A DNA stretch of 64,000 nucleotides, taken from Omphiscola glabra. Lineage: Eukaryota; Mollusca; Gastropoda; Lymnaeidae. A program made the position numbers and the translations under genes. Shown here in pieces: positions 1 through 11,039 of the stretch (positions are counted from its first letter, which is position 1; every line of letters starts with the position of its first letter). The notes under the pieces were generated by a model, which searched no databases, was not told the DNA's origin, and was given only the letters and a program-made list of their open reading frames with translations. The DNA lies in assembly GCA_964017045.1 (NCBI GenBank), contig OZ024806.1, positions 3,681,992-3,745,991 on the forward strand, given 5' to 3'.

Positions 1-116
1 TAAATGACAAAGACACCATTAAATAGATGATAAAGTCACCATTACATAGATGACAAAGACATTATTAGATAGATGTAAAATACACCATTAGATAGATGAC
101 AAAGACACGTATAGAT
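1..116. repeat. 23-bp tandem repeat, about 5 copies
   Basis: Degenerate units around GATGACAAAGACACCATTA recur every 23 bases. The array runs off the left edge of the window, so its full size is unknown. Confidence 0.75.
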
Positions 117-225
117 AGATTAAGAATGAGACACAGGTAGTATTAAAGACAACCTTGGTAAATGTTGTTACAATAGACATCCTAAATTAAGACGCAATAT
201 CTTTATTTTTAACCCAGAAAAGATG

Positions 226-842
226 AGGTTAAGGTTTATGAGGTTGTGGTTGAGTTATGCAAGGATGAGGTTTAGATGTAAGAGGATGAGGTTTAGATGT
301 AAGAGGATGAGGTTTACATGTAAGAGAATCAGGTTTAGATGTAAGAGGATGAGGTTTAGATGTAAGAGGAAGAGCTTTAGATGTAAGGGGTTGAGGTTTA
401 GATGTAAGAGGATGAGGTTTAGATGTAAGAGGATGAGGTTTAGATGTAAGAGGATGGGGTTTAAATGTAAGGGGTTGAGGTTGAGATGTAAGAGAATCAG
501 GTTTAGATGTAAGAGGATGAGGTTTAGATGTAAGAGGATGAGCTTTAGATGTAAGAGGATGAGGTTTAGATGTAAGTGGACGATGTTTAGATGTAAGAGG
601 ACGAGGTTTAGATATAAGTGGACGAGGTTTAGATGTAAGATGGTGATATTTAGATGTAAAAGGACGAGGTTTAGATGTAAGAGGACGAGGTTTAGATGTA
701 AGAGGATGAGGTTTAGATGTAAGAGGATGAGGTTTAGATGTAAGAGGATGAGGTTTAGATGTAAGGGGACGAGGTTTAGATGTAAGAGGGCGAGGTTTAG
801 ATGTAAGTGGACGAGGTTTAGATGTAAGAGGACGAGGCTGAA
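226..842. repeat. 21-bp minisatellite, about 29 copies
   Basis: Units around GAGGTTTAGATGTAAGAGGA repeat every 21 bases with scattered substitutions. Because 21 is a multiple of three, both strands carry long repetitive open frames (235 and 203 codons). These are by-products of the period and not a believable protein. Confidence 0.95.
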
Positions 843-1304
843 CTGTGCGAGGTTTATGGGGAACAAAAATATCTTAACGTGTAAGCGTACGAAATATTTG
901 ATATCAGAGGCGCAGCATCACATTGGATAACTGGGAGCGGGCCTTGAGCCCCCACGAGGAACTCACCCACGACCTTTGGCTAAAGGCGTTGATAGGTGTT
1001 GAATCATAATTTAAAACAACCCAAGAGTTGAAATTGAACCTGGAAGTAAACCGTCTTTTAGAAGTTCCGGTTTGGTCGTCTGCAGGATTCGATTCCGGTG
1101 TTTCCGGATCGGGTTCGATTCCCATCCCTGAGTTAAAAGTGTGTTTCTTTTTGGAATAACTTTAATTGGGAATAAATATGAGCTTTAATTATAAATCATA
1201 TAAACTGACAATAATTTCAATAAAAGAGAGAGAGAATGGTTCTGAAAACGGGGGATATTGCTTGGACCACTCGATGAGAATTCCATGTGATAAATCCGCG
1301 CATA
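843..1304. other. non-coding stretch, no gene seen
   Basis: Unique sequence with no recognisable gene. GGTTCGATTCC near 1112 resembles a polymerase III box B, but no box A or tRNA fold was found, so a tRNA-derived SINE remnant is only a weak possibility. Confidence 0.4.
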
Positions 1305-1550
1305 GGTTATGACAGCGGTTCTCAACCTGTGGATCATAACCCTTTCGGGGGGGGGGGGTCATCTGTGGGTCATAACCACTTTGGGGGTCGAATGACCCTT
1401 TCCCAGGGATCGCCTAAGACCATCGGAAACACATATACTTTACAGTTATGAAGAAGCAACGAAAATAATTGTAGTTGGGGGTCTCCACAACATGAGGAAC
1501 TGTATTCAAGGGTCGCGGCATTAGGAAGGCTGAGAACCACATGGTTATGG
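1305..1550 (+). mobile_element. SPIN-like hAT MITE, copy 1
   Basis: A 230-bp non-autonomous element (1313-1542) with the left terminus CAGCGGTTCTCAACCTGTGG and a decayed right terminus ending GAGAACCACAT. It is flanked by near-identical 8-bp target duplications, GGTTATGA (1305-1312) and GGTTATGG (1543-1550). Internal landmarks (TCGCCTAAGACCATCGGAAA, then GGGTCGCGGCATTAGGAAGG) match what I recall of the SPIN family of hAT transposons. A short internal duplication of the terminus follows the poly-G at 1337. It has no coding capacity. Family assignment is from memory; the hAT structure is seen directly. Confidence 0.85.
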
Positions 1551-2215
1551 CAAAAAGGTTCTTTATCAATCTTTAAGAACATCGGTCATCCAGACTCCTT
1601 ACATGCCGCGTTGTCGACGTAGCTGCCACGTATTTTTTAAAATAAGTAATAGATTAACTAAAACACAAAATTTCCAAGAATTTGAAACAAAGACGGTGAT
1701 TCTCCGTACTACGAAATCCGGGAATACCCACTGAAGATGGCGTGATGTGTTCTTTGAAGTTGGGCCTCGTGACACCAGAACGACAACAGTGTACAGATGA
1801 CAATAGTCATGTGCTGCGTATTATGCCAATACATCCATTGTTATAGACACACACGCACACGGGGGGGGGGGGGGGGGGGACAGACCCATTGCATTGATAG
1901 TACTTGAGACGTCTTCTTTGATCTCATTGTTCATGCGAGACTTCATTTTTTAAAAAGATATCACTTTTCGAGGTACACCGTGTACACGTTTGATCTTTGA
2001 ACTCGTTCGTCTTAAGTCATGACTGAATTCTTTTCTTCTTACAGTTAACGAAAATAATTTTTAAAAAATTAACAATAGATAGGCGGCGGAAACAGTTTCA
2101 AATATTTGTTTCGTTTCCACTTCACTTCCGGTAAATTGTATTAGAATCATTCTATCGAAATTAAACATTCCATTGAAGTGAAGACGTCATCACCACATTC
2201 TAGAAATAAAGAAGT
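1551..2215. other. non-coding stretch with poly-G tract
   Basis: No gene or known repeat seen. It contains a (CA)n-like run followed by a long G homopolymer at about 1861-1879. Confidence 0.5.
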
Positions 2216-2405
2216 GTCTATGCCAGTGGTTCTCAACCTGTGGGTCGCGACCCCTTGGGGGGGGGGGGTCGAACGACCCTTCCCCAGGGGTCGCCTAAGA
2301 CCACCGGGAAACACATATACTCTACAGTTATGAAGTAGCAACGAAAATAATTTTGTGGTTGCGGGGGTCACAACATTAGGAAGATTGAGAACCACTGCTC
2401 TACGT
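2216..2405 (+). mobile_element. SPIN-like hAT MITE, copy 2
   Basis: A 174-bp element (2224-2397) beginning CAGTGGTTCTCAACCTGTGG and ending TTGAGAACCACTG, so both terminal inverted repeats are intact. The interior carries the same landmarks as copy 1 (TCGCCTAAGACCACCGG, then CATATACTCTACAGTTATGA). The flanking octamers GTCTATGC and CTCTACGT are a poor duplication but resemble the NTCTAGAN preference of this family. It is an internally deleted, non-coding derivative. Confidence 0.88.
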
Positions 2406-2591
2406 TAATAAGGAAACCAAAAGCCGGTGAACGGCATGAAGAAATGCTTGACAGGATTTATTATAGGTTGGTGGAGATGGTCCCATCCTACCATCTTGCT
2501 TGACAGAGTTTATCAGTGTTGAAAATGTTTGCGTACAATTCGTTCAGTTCGATTTTTTAGAAATAGGAATACCTTTACACCCGTCTTTTCC

Positions 2592-2878
2592 CAGTGGTGT
2601 AGCTAGGGTCAGTGCGGCCCATGACTGCCAAGTGCCACCCAGGACTTGTAAGTGCCACCTAGGACTGGTTAGTGCCGCCAGGGACTAGTTAGTGCCGCAA
2701 GGAATCAGTTAGTTCCGCCAGGGACTAGTTAGTGCCGCCAGGGACCAGTTAGGGAAGCCAGGGACTAGTTAGTGCCGCCAGGGACCAGTTAGTGCCGAAT
2801 GGGACGGGCCATGATGTTTTGTAAGCCAGTGTAGAACGCCAATTCCGCCCCCTCCCCCTTTTCCTTCATGTGCCACTG
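2592..2878 (+). mobile_element. probable hAT-like MITE remnant hosting an array
   Basis: Starts with CAGTGGTGTAGCTAGGG, which is the exact reverse complement of the 3' end of the fragment ending at 29105. The right end (TGTGCCACTG at 2878) is a weak match and no clear 8-bp duplication was found. Most of the interior is a 20-bp tandem array. Confidence 0.5.
2629..2807. repeat. 20-bp minisatellite, about 9 copies
   Basis: Units AGTGCCGCCAGGGACTAGTT with substitutions. The array lies inside the MITE-like element at 2592-2878, so it may have grown from transposon sequence. Confidence 0.85.
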
Positions 2879-3352
2879 ATTTAGCCAGTTGAAAAAGTAT
2901 TCCTAATAATTATAACGTTACAAAATCATAAGCAACATGTCAATGTTACAAAATTATATATATATTATAACAATAATAATGTCTCAACAATCGCTTTCTC
3001 CGGTTCCACTATTTTGACGTCACGATCGAGTGATTGTGAAAGGGTATCACGTGTGGTAGACTGACGTAGTCTTGGTCAGTCACTGCAACACTCATGTATA
3101 CAATTAAGCACGGAGGGTAGGATGTGTGGATTTGGCCAGTGACCAGAACGTTAAAAAAACACTGAGGTGTATGTGGGAGGGGGGGGCAGAATTTCAATAG
3201 AATTGAAGGCGAACTTAAAGAAAGGGGCGAAGAAGGTGGTGGTGCACGAAAGGGTCTTTGTTACGTTCGTGGGCGCCCTCCAGGCATGATGAAACAACAC
3301 TTATGGTTACAACGCAGCCAGGCTCATTATAGTGTCATGGACGGCGGCTAGG
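2879..3352. other. non-coding stretch, nothing recognised
   Basis: Unique AT-rich sequence with a short TA run near 2957 and a G run near 3179. No gene or transposon signal seen. Confidence 0.5.
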
Positions 3353-3837
3353 CATGGACAGGACTGGCCACTTTCAGTGACTTAAGGCAAAAAGTTCAGT
3401 CATGGACAGGACTGACCACTTACAGTGACCTAAGGCAAATAGTTCAGCCATAGACAGGACTGGCCACTTACAGTGACTTAAGTCAAATAGTTCGGCCTTG
3501 GACAGGACTGACCACTTACAGTGACTTAAGGCAAATAGTTCGGCCATTGACAGGACTGACCATTTACAGTGACTTAAGGCAAATAGTTCGGCCATGGACA
3601 GGACTGACCATTTACAGTGACTTAAGGCAAATAGTTCGGCCATGGACATAACTGGCAAATTACAGTGACTTAAGGCAAATAGTTCAGCCATGGACATAAC
3701 TGGCAAATTACAGTGACTTAAGGCAAATAGTTCGGCCATTGACAGGACTGACCACTTACAGTGACTTAAGGCAAATAGTTCGGGCATTGACAGGACTGAC
3801 CACTTACAGTAACTTAAGGCAAATAGTTCGGCCATGG
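3353..3837. repeat. 48-bp minisatellite, about 10 copies
   Basis: Units built around CTTACAGTGACTTAAGGCAA recur every 48 bases. As 48 is divisible by three, a 153-codon repetitive frame is open on the minus strand; it is not interpreted as a gene. A poly-A tract follows at about 3869-3891. Confidence 0.93.
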
Positions 3838-4345
3838 ACAGAATTATAGATTAGTCAGTAAAAACCAAAAAAAAAAAAAAAAAAAAAAAAAATGTTAAAT
3901 AAATTTTGTTGATCAAGAATAGTTACATTAAACAGAGAGATGCGTGTACGCATCATAAGTGTGTCTTACAACTATGACGACGGCAGATGCACACAACATC
4001 AGTGGCGTGGAAACAGATTGGGGGGCACAGATTGAGGGGCGGCATATTCGGCCGATTGCAGGTGAGTTTCTTTCGTAGCTCTGATGTTGGCTTTTGTCAT
4101 TTTACTTATGAAATAAACACTTTTTAGGAAACGGTTATGCCTCAACGGACCCATCCACGAACACAATACAAACATAATCAGGAAGGACACCATCCACACA
4201 AACGCAATACAAACATAATCAGGAAGGACACCACTGAATGAAATAAGTTTTTGAGCAATTCTTCCGTTATTCCAATTAAAAGTCATTTTAAAAAAATACA
4301 CGTGATCTGTCGTCGCTTTTTAACTGCCTCATTCGTCTGAGTCTG
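3838..4345. repeat. mostly unique DNA with a 41-bp duplication
   Basis: Two copies of a 41-bp unit (core ACAAACATAATCAGGAAGGA) lie at about 4147-4235. A CAGTGGCGTGG motif at 4000 could be a decayed MITE end. No gene seen. Confidence 0.55.
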
Positions 4346-4514
4346 AACTTTGTCTGCTTATTCAACACTTTTAGGAAAAACTTTGTCTGCTTATTCAACA
4401 CTATTAGGAAAAACTTTGTCTGCTTATTCAACACTATTAGGAAAAACTGTGTCTGCTTATTCAACACTATTAGTATTAGGCAAATCTTGGTCTGCTTATT
4501 CAACATTATTAGGC
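4346..4514. repeat. 33-bp tandem repeat, about 5 copies
   Basis: Units contain TTTGTCTGCTTATTCAACAC; the last spacing is lengthened by about 6 bases. Confidence 0.88.
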
Positions 4515-4557
4515 TAAAATCTGTTTGTTCTTAGATACAATTTGTTTCCAAACTCTG

Positions 4558-4812
4558 ACAGTGGCGATCTAATGTGTCATTGGATATCTCATGTGGCAGT
4601 GGCGATCTAATGTGACAATGGATATGCCATGTGCCAGTGGCGATGAACTGGGTATCTCATGCGGCAGTGGCGATCTAATGTGACAGTGGCTATCTCATGT
4701 GGCAGTGTCGATCTAATGTGACAGTGGCTATCTCATGTGGCAGTGGCGATCTAATGTGACAGTGGCTATCTCATGTGGCAGTGGCGATCTAATGTGACAG
4801 TGGATATCTGAT
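4558..4812. repeat. 38-bp tandem repeat built of two 19-bp halves
   Basis: Alternating half-units CAGTGGCGATCTAATGTGA and CAGTGGCTATCTCATGTGG give a 38-bp dimeric period, about 6.5 copies. This suggests an older 19-bp monomer that was dimerised before amplification. Confidence 0.9.
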
Positions 4813-5914
4813 ATTGTATCATAAATTGGACCAGACACAAATTATAATTACCTTGAAATTCCAAACGTCATTCTCCCCCAGAGTCCCAATATTCTATTTC
4901 TGCCTGCACATCTACACGTGTCGGACCGATGCAACAGACGACATACCCGTGTAGTAGATGGCAAGTTGGAGCGTGTAGGCGGGGGGATGGTCCCCTCTTG
5001 GCTCGCGGGACGGACCACTCAACAGAAAGATGTACTGTTGTGCCTGGGATCTGTCTGGCTAATGAGCTTACCGATCTAACAGTATTCTCCCGTGTAAGTC
5101 ACCACCAGATGTGATGCATACAATTATAACAAAACGTGCCGTAAGTAAGTGCCAGGGGCGGACACAACACGGTTTTCCGCCTTATGTTTCCACGCGCAGA
5201 CGTTAGAGAACAGGCGTCGGCCCCGGGGGGGGGGGGGGGGGTAGGCAGCGATCTGTGAGACGCGTCGATGAGCCGAACCCTCCGAACCAGCGTTTTAAAT
5301 TTTGCCACTCATTATTAAGTCAGTCAATTGATGGTTGATGTGGATATTAAGCCTACACTTTTTGTGTGTGTGCAAAGTAACAAAAAATATAACTATTTTA
5401 AATAAGAAAATGATTTTTGTGAGAGGTCTCTTCGATGTCAAGAAATCCAATCATGGTGCCTTGTCAAATACTGTGTTGTAATGATACTTTAGAGTTCAGT
5501 TTCAGTAGTTAATTGTTGTTTGTGAGATGGGGGGTGGGGGGTAAGGGGGGTGGGGTAAGGGGGTGGCGGAGACAATAATCGGTGAGCTGACAACATTGGA
5601 ATAATAAAATATTTATTTTTTGAAATGTAATTCAATTGTGATTACAAAGGCTTTTCAAGAAAGACGATTTGTGTTCACTAGAAATGGGGACAGTTGTAAA
5701 CGCCAAATGCATACCAAGATACAGAGGCGTCAAACGCCAGTGATTCTCTCTCTCTCTCTCTTTCCCCCCCCCCCCCCCAATATTCTCTCCCTTTCTATTA
5801 TTGACCACAGCACATGCATTTAAAAAAGAAAATTATGAAACTTAGCTTTACTAACACATGTATCAAGTAGATTGCTAAGTTTGTTATGAGCAATCCAGAA
5901 GGATCGTTTAAAGC
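4813..5914. other. non-coding stretch with homopolymer tracts
   Basis: No supportable gene. Contains a poly-G run at about 5225-5241, a G-rich tract at 5528-5573, and (TC)n followed by poly-C at about 5745-5778. Confidence 0.5.
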
Positions 5915-6573
5915 AGAGCTGCGCAATCAGTGTGCCGCGGTAGACTCGATGGTGTGCCGCAAGACGTCGCTGGGGAGTAGAGACGGCGATATTCCACCAA
6001 GACGGTTAAACTTAAACTCAAGCAAGGACGAAATACATGTATGTTTGGCCTAAGGTGGCAATGCTTGGCTAAATAGCTAGGTTGAGAGTCAAATAACAGA
6101 AAATTAGCATGCTTACATTTGGCGGGTCACATGACATGTCACCATCGCAATGGGTCTAGAGCGACCTGTCACCGTAACATATTTATGTTTCTGTCGCGTC
6201 TGCCTCTGATCACGTGTTTATCACGCCTGTGCTGTGCAATATTTTGACCTGGGTGTTGGTCACTGGTTGTGTAGTTTTTGGTTTGTTCACTACCGAGGTG
6301 ATATTTCGTCACCGATAATTGACAACAAAGCCAAGACAAACTCAGGCCCAATTTAGGCTAATTTTGAAAGATGGATACATGACGTGCGGCCATGGTAAAA
6401 AAACGCGTACCCATCTCTCAAAATGTACCTCAATTTAAAATACTGGTACGGGGAAACATCATTAAACCAGTTGGGTTTTCTACAGATTCACGTGTTAATT
6501 ATGGTGTGCCGCGGAAATCTGGGAGGGTGCCGGAAGTTTTTTTTTTTTTTTTAATGGTTTCAGAACACTGGTT
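5915..6573 (+). mobile_element. possible old hAT element
   Basis: The left part reads CAGAGCTGCGCAATCAGTGT followed by TGCCGCGG. Near the right end GTGTGCCGCGG (6504) and GGGTGCCGG recur and the sequence closes with TTTCAGAACACTGG. Such GTGTGCCGCGG motifs are common in the ends of hAT-derived repeats. Target duplications could not be identified, so boundaries are approximate. Confidence 0.35.
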
Positions 6574-7117
6574 TTAACGAACTCTTTCCAGGAAACTCCA
6601 AGAGTTCATGGAGAAAATAGTTAGCGGGAAATCCCGAAAGTCACAAGTTAATTACATTTATTGTTTAAACAAAAAATAATAGTTTTATAACGTTTAAAAT
6701 GTTTTAAGATGGAAGATGATGTCCAGGAGCCATTCAACTATAACCTGACGTAAAATTCCCATAAAACTTAAATATATTTCAGTTTGGCTAATTCAGAGAA
6801 TTGGTGCCATTGTGGATACATTTAAGGTTCAGGTTTGGTTTAGGGATACATTTAGGGTTGAGGTTAGGTTTAGGAATACATTTAGGGTTCAGGTTAAGTT
6901 TAGAGACATTGAATTATAAAAGTTCAAGGGTCGTGGCAACCAAAAAGGCGGCCGTGTGATACGTCATGGCACCAATTGTCTGCATTTCCCTTACGTTATT
7001 AGTTGGTTCCTAACTTACTAGAATTTTAAAAGATATAATTATTATTATTATAATTAGGCCTATATCACACACTTTCGTCAAGTATTAGATTCCATCAGAT
7101 GTCTAAGATAAGATCAA
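6574..7117. other. non-coding stretch with short 31-bp repeat
   Basis: Three copies of a roughly 31-bp unit (core TTTAGGGATACATTTAGGGT) at about 6822-6907. Otherwise nothing recognised. Confidence 0.6.
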
Positions 7118-7484
7118 CGTTAAAAAGTAGACCTACTCAATGTTAAAAGTAGACCTACTCAATGTTAAAAGTAGACCTACTCAATGTTAAAAAGTAGACT
7201 TACTCAATGTTAAAAGTAGACCTACTCAATGTTAAAAGTAGACCTACTCAATGTTAAAAGTAGACCTACTCAATGTTAAAAGTAGACCTACTCAATGTTA
7301 AAAAGTAGACTTACTCAATGTTAAAAGTAGACCTACTCAATGTTAAAAAGTAGACTTACTCAATGTTAAAAGTAGACCTACTCAATGTTAAAAAGTAGAC
7401 TTACTCAATGTTAAAAGTAGACCTACTCAATGTTAAAAAGTAGACTTACTCAATGTTAAAAGTAGACCTACTCAATGTTAAAAC
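7118..7484. repeat. 22/23-bp minisatellite, about 16 copies
   Basis: Two unit types are interspersed: 22-bp TACTCAATGTTAAAAGTAGACC and a 23-bp form with one extra A and an altered end. In the right half they alternate almost regularly, forming a 45-bp dimer. Confidence 0.93.
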
Positions 7485-8639
7485 AAACAAAAATAAAAAA
7501 AATAAACAACAATAGATAAATAAAATCTTTGAAAAACTTACCCCAAAAAAAAAATGCTTAAAGTTCCAAGAAATGTTATGAAATCCACTTTGACTTTCTT
7601 GGTAAGAATCTTTGCAAACAAAATACATCAACCGACCAGACGAGCAGGTTTATCGTTGATTGATATCAATTTCAGTTTGAACGATAAAAACTACTGCACT
7701 GTCCGTGTGGTCTGAATTGTATTGTCCTTGTGGCCTGCACTGTCCGTGTGGTCTGAATTGTATTGTCCGTGTGGCCTGCACTGTCCGTGTACAACTTGTG
7801 CAATATTCTGACACACGCAACAACCTGTGTGAACTCTTCAGAATAACACTCTTAAACCAAGGCAATAAATGTGTGTGTGTGGGGGGGGGAGGGGGAGGAG
7901 ATGGGTGCCGGGGGGGCGGGAGGGATACCCCAATGAGTGGTCAACAATTGTACTGTGACCAACAGCTCTAGAAAGTAAAATGGAGAGGGGGAGGTCGCGG
8001 TCGCTCGTGTGACTAGCCAGCGGTCAGCACAATGCAGAATTATGCTGACAAATAGCAGCGGTTTTGGGGGGGGGGGGTAGTGCAAAGGGGAAAGTCGTAA
8101 CAGGGACAAAAGGTCCCGGTCTTCTAGTGACTAAGTGGACATGGGGGGGGGGCTAGGGTGCGTGCATTGTGACGTCGAGAGGCGTTTGAAAGGAGTCGAT
8201 TGAATAAGATTGGCGCATTGCAGGGGGGGGGGGATGTGGTGTCATAAAGGAACTCAGGTTGACGGGAACAATGGCGTAAAGAGTGTGTCCAAGTGGGTAT
8301 AAGTGTGTACGTGGGAAATTTTTTGAAATGGAGAGACCGAAAAATTGGCCACACAGTCTCACAGCGAAATGAACATCTAGGATCCTTTTCACTGACTTGA
8401 AATTTGGGATATCGCGGAGTCAGAAGAGTCAGTGGAGTCCTTGTCTGCGAATGATAGTCACACAGTTGATAAAAACACGATATTATTCTTGTGTATTTAT
8501 CCATTCATTTTTTTTCTTGCTACCACCACCATAACCCCTGCCCGTTGTAGAACAAAACAACTTTAGTCGACATGTATTTTGAGAACGAAAGACAAAAATG
8601 TCTTCTTATCATTTTGTCTGATAAGACGGATGCCATTCG
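7485..8639. other. non-coding stretch with G-rich runs
   Basis: Holds 2.4 copies of a 41-bp unit at 7696-7793 (core GCACTGTCCGTGTGGTCTGA) and poly-G tracts near 7880, 8069, 8142 and 8224. No gene supported; the minus-strand frames here are proline-rich read-throughs of G runs. Confidence 0.5.
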
Positions 8640-8850
8640 TTATTATTATTATTGTTATCATTACTATAATAATAATTATTATTATTATTGTTATTATTAC
8701 TATAATTATTATGATTATTGTTGTTGTGATCATTATGATGATAATTATGATTATTATTATGTTTATTATTATCATTATTATATGATTTTTATTATTATTA
8801 TCATTGTGCTCATTGTTGTGATTATTATGATTATTAAGATTATCGTTTTC
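8640..8850. repeat. ATT/ATG trinucleotide microsatellite
   Basis: Imperfect TTA/TGA/TTG triplets across about 210 bases. Overlapping open frames (Tyr or Ile runs) are simple-sequence artefacts. Confidence 0.9.
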
Positions 8851-9281
8851 TCATTTCTGTAACTTAAATGATCAGAAGCCAAACTCTACCAGGGTGTTAC
8901 ATATCATGTTCTTCTCTATTAGAAGTTCAACGGTTTTGTTAAGATCTGAAACATAATACTTCCACTTCCTAATTGAGTTTGTGAGCACCAGGCTGTAGCT
9001 ACCCAGTGCTTCCATTCATTCGGGAACTCTCAGCATTGGATTAGATGTGAGATAATAACATATAAGATCTGGATTCATTAACTGATCCAGAAAAGTGTTC
9101 TTTGTTTTTTTTTTTAATGTACATTGTACATATTCATTTTCAAGACATATATACGTACATAATTTTAACCATGGCAACATTTTACAATTATAAAACTTTG
9201 AAAACTAGACATCTAAATTATTTATCCTGCGACGGAGACCATTTGGCAACAACGGAGGAGAAAGCGATTCAAGCAAAGCAC
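8851..9281. other. non-coding stretch, nothing recognised
   Basis: Unique sequence, no gene or transposon motif seen. Confidence 0.45.
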
Positions 9282-9474
9282 TGTGGACTGGTGTAGAAAT
9301 CAGCCATAGCTGATGTGGACTGGTGTAGAAATCAGCCATAACTGATGTGGACTGGTGTAGAAATCAGCCATAGCTAATGTGGACTGGTGTAGAAATCAGC
9401 CATAACTGATGTGGACTGGTGTAGAAATCAGCCATAACTGATGTGGACTGGTGTAGAAATCAGCCATAGCTGAA
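9282..9474. repeat. 32-bp minisatellite, 6 copies
   Basis: Units contain GGACTGGTGTAGAAATCAGC followed by a variable CATAGCTGA/CATAACTGA end. Copies are nearly identical, suggesting recent expansion. Confidence 0.93.
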
Positions 9475-10351
9475 TGTACCCTTGCTTACAGTGGTGAATG
9501 AAGTGAGGTGATGGGGTCGGGGTCCAACCCAGGTATAAAAAAAAAATATTAACATTAGGAATTCAGATGTCTAACTGCATAAAGTATTTTTATTTAAATG
9601 TATATATATATGTGTTACTATACATATATTTAAGGGGGTGGGGCAAATTGGATACGGCAAACTCAGGGAAATTAACATGGTTTCCTTTATACACTACTTG
9701 GTATTCAAACAGAATATATAGCTTCAATGGGAAAGACGGGGCAGATTTTACAAATGCCACGGCCACGGCGTGGCCCTAATAGACAAGTAAACATTGAAGT
9801 GTAGAGCCATTCCAGAAATAGCAAGAAATAGTCGTAAACTCGTCGCAGTGCTAAAACCACAGTTTGTTTTAATGGTGAGTGGTGGGGCGTGGTCAAAGAT
9901 TTTAGCATTACATTCACTACATTGAAGAAGGCTTGGTTTAAAACGTACGGCCTAATTCTCTCCTAGACCGCCTTCAGGCCCGCGGGCCGACGCTTGTATT
10001 GTTCTAGTTCCACGAGCCTCCTCCCAGTCACACTGCAACATCAGTCAATTCTTATTAGTCCTCTTGGACTGTCCGATGAACTGCATCTAGTCCCGTGTCG
10101 CCCCCCGTGGCTACCATTACGTTGGGACCCCATCTGTTGTAGTGGGCCCCGCTGAAAGGCTAACACCGAGTACCGGTACACCTGAGGGCGAGCTGGACAA
10201 AAGACCTCGAGACGTAATGCGAGATATGACACACGCGGGCCCCGGTGTCACGGGGCGGCGTCACGTGATGAGATGATTGAAGCTCGGGTCTTTTGGCGGA
10301 TGATTTCAAGTCTTGCTGACATGTAAGTAATAACAAGAAGATGTATCAACA
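9475..10351. other. non-coding stretch with GC-rich patch
   Basis: The part from about 9960 to 10265 is clearly GC- and CpG-richer than its surroundings but encodes nothing recognised. A conserved regulatory element or exon cannot be excluded. Confidence 0.4.
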
Positions 10352-10626
10352 ATCTCACATCAACACATCAACCATCTCACATCAACACATCTACCATCTC
10401 ACATCAACACATCTACCATCTCACATCAACACATCTACCATCTCACATCAACACATCTACCATCTCACATCAACACATCTACCATCTCACATCAACACAT
10501 CTACCATCTCACATCAACACATCTACCATCTCACATCAACACATCTACCATCTCACATCAACACATCTACCATCTCACATCAACACATCTACCATCTCAC
10601 ATCAACACATCTACCATCTCACATCA
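10352..10626. repeat. 22-bp minisatellite, about 12.5 copies, near-perfect
   Basis: Units around CATCTCACATCAACACATCT repeat every 22 bases with almost no differences. Since 22 is not a multiple of three, the overlapping frame repeats every 66 bases; it is not a gene. Confidence 0.95.
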
Positions 10627-10665
10627 GAATACACATTCAGTCGAAATTTCCAATTTCAAAACATA

Positions 10666-10865
10666 CATCGGGTGTAGCTAATGTGGGGCAGTGGGGGCAT
10701 ATTCCCCGGACACCAGACGAGCAAGGGGCGCCAAAACGTGCTGTGATATTATTGTATTGATGAAAATAATGGGTTTGGCAGTTGGAAAAAAAAAAAGAAA
10801 AGTAGGCGCTTTAAAATTGAATCTTGTCCCGCCCCAGGGTGCCAAACACTCTAGCTACGCCTCTG
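10666..10865 (+). mobile_element. hAT-like MITE, CAGTGGCGTAGC superfamily
   Basis: A roughly 200-bp element with a decayed left end (GGTGTAGCTAATG) and right end CTCTAGCTACGCCTCTG. The right 30 bases match the fragment ending near 29912. No clean 8-bp duplication was found. Confidence 0.55.
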
Positions 10866-11039
10866 GTAGCCAGCACCCCATTATCTCTTGTTGGAGGTTG
10901 CTCCATTCTGTTACACTTACAGCTTATCCTACCGGGGCAGAGTAATAGTTTCAAGAGCAATGAGATCATTAATAAATGTCCATAATTATGTGCGACTAAA
11001 TGTCGTGGATTCATTTGTCTTTCCTGCTCCAAGAGGACA

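Noticed and set aside
223..930. 235-codon basic, Cys-rich repetitive ORF
   Set aside because: It is a translation of a 21-bp minisatellite, equally open on the other strand; no domain or signal seen.
1070..1140. tRNA gene or tRNA-derived SINE suggested by GGTTCGATTCC
   Set aside because: No complementary acceptor stem, no box A and no cloverleaf could be drawn upstream.
8124..8504. 126-codon minus-strand ORF
   Set aside because: Pro-rich parts derive from poly-G runs; no domain, no conserved motif, and an overlapping alternative frame of similar quality.
10352..10626. CRISPR-like regular repeats (also 51.3 and 57.4 kb)
   Set aside because: Repeats are head-to-tail with no unique spacers, and the transposon content is eukaryotic.
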